From Deltaproteobacteria bacterium (GTDB taxonomy: Bacteria; Desulfobacterota; Syntrophia; Syntrophales; Smithellaceae): a stretch of 5,769 bases of DNA. Positions within the stretch are counted from its first letter, which is position 1, and each line of letters begins with the position of its first letter. Both the position numbers and the translations under genes were made by a program. The stretch is taken from NCBI GenBank assembly GCA_009668925.1, contig SBEK01000218.1, forward strand, positions 1 to 5,769, in the 5' to 3' direction. Below, piece after piece: positions 5,648 through 5,769 of the stretch. Below the pieces are notes generated by a model that saw only the letters and a list, made by a program, of their open reading frames with translations, ran no database searches and was not told where the DNA came from.

Positions 5648-5769
5648 TCACCGGTGGTACTTCCGAACCAGCGCCGTGATCACCCCCGCAACCCTCAGTT
5701 CCGTCTGCGGAACAATCGGGGGGTACTTGGGGTTCGCCGCCTCCAGCGTGATCGTTTTGCCTTTCTTGC
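5648..5769 (-). CDS. C-terminus of a LexA/UmuD-like S24 autopeptidase (partial)
   Basis: The last 39 residues are visible before the TGA; the N-terminal part lies beyond the right edge. They start KKGKTITLEAANPKYPPI and end GVITALVRKYHR. This is the terminal strand pattern of the S24 peptidase fold shared by LexA and UmuD: 'L.aaNpkYpPI' followed by 'elrv.GVvtalvRky'. The catalytic Ser and Lys and any DNA-binding domain would be upstream, so a LexA-type repressor and a UmuD polymerase subunit cannot be separated. The Y-family polymerase downstream on the same strand favours a UmuD or SOS-pair role: RecA-triggered self-cleavage to activate, or derepress, translesion synthesis. The 239-bp gap to the polymerase is much longer than in classical umuDC operons. 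Confidence 0.8.
   Translation of the reverse strand, partial: KKGKTITLEAANPKYPPIVPQTELRVAGVITALVRKYHR

Overview
The window reads as chromosomal DNA of a mid-GC anaerobic proteobacterium-like organism, most likely a Desulfobacterota/Deltaproteobacteria member of the syntrophic or sulfate-reducing kind. This is inferred from gene content and protein style: a long FadE-type acyl-CoA dehydrogenase with a divergent TetR regulator, next to a 4-hydroxyphenylacetate hydroxylase/4-hydroxybutyryl-CoA dehydratase family gene. No rRNA or other phylogenetic marker is present, so the assignment is soft.

Left part (1-2024, minus strand): a fatty or aromatic acyl-CoA catabolic block. A complete acyl-CoA dehydrogenase (159-2024) is transcribed leftward towards a gene of which only the first 18 codons are in the window (1-55). 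Between them lie a run of five degenerate 7-bp repeats (126-160) and a perfect 16-bp hairpin (77-117).

Middle (2025-2566): a 542-bp divergent control region. It holds a near-perfect 27-bp inverted repeat close to the dehydrogenase start, an AT-rich stretch, and two related operator-like sites sharing a 9-mer. One site lies on the dehydrogenase side and the other at the tetR promoter. The picture is a TetR-family repressor controlling itself and the divergent dehydrogenase, probably released by an acyl-CoA or similar ligand.

Right of that (2567-4018, plus strand): the TetR regulator, followed 99 bp later by a HAD-superfamily hydrolase that must start at a non-ATG codon.

Right end (4101-5769, minus strand): an SOS-type mutagenesis pair. 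The C-terminus of a LexA/UmuD-like S24 autopeptidase (5648-5769, cut by the window edge) lies upstream of a complete Y-family translesion DNA polymerase (4101-5408). The 239 bp between them holds a strongly structured intergenic element (about 5480-5631), whose core folds on paper into a compact three-way junction. It also holds a possible promoter/operator for the polymerase. The polymerase and the HAD gene converge at 4019-4100.

I see no CRISPR array, tRNA, insertion sequence or phage gene. The most unusual items are the structured element inside the umuD/umuC-like pair, the paired TetR operators, and the inverted repeat in the dehydrogenase leader.
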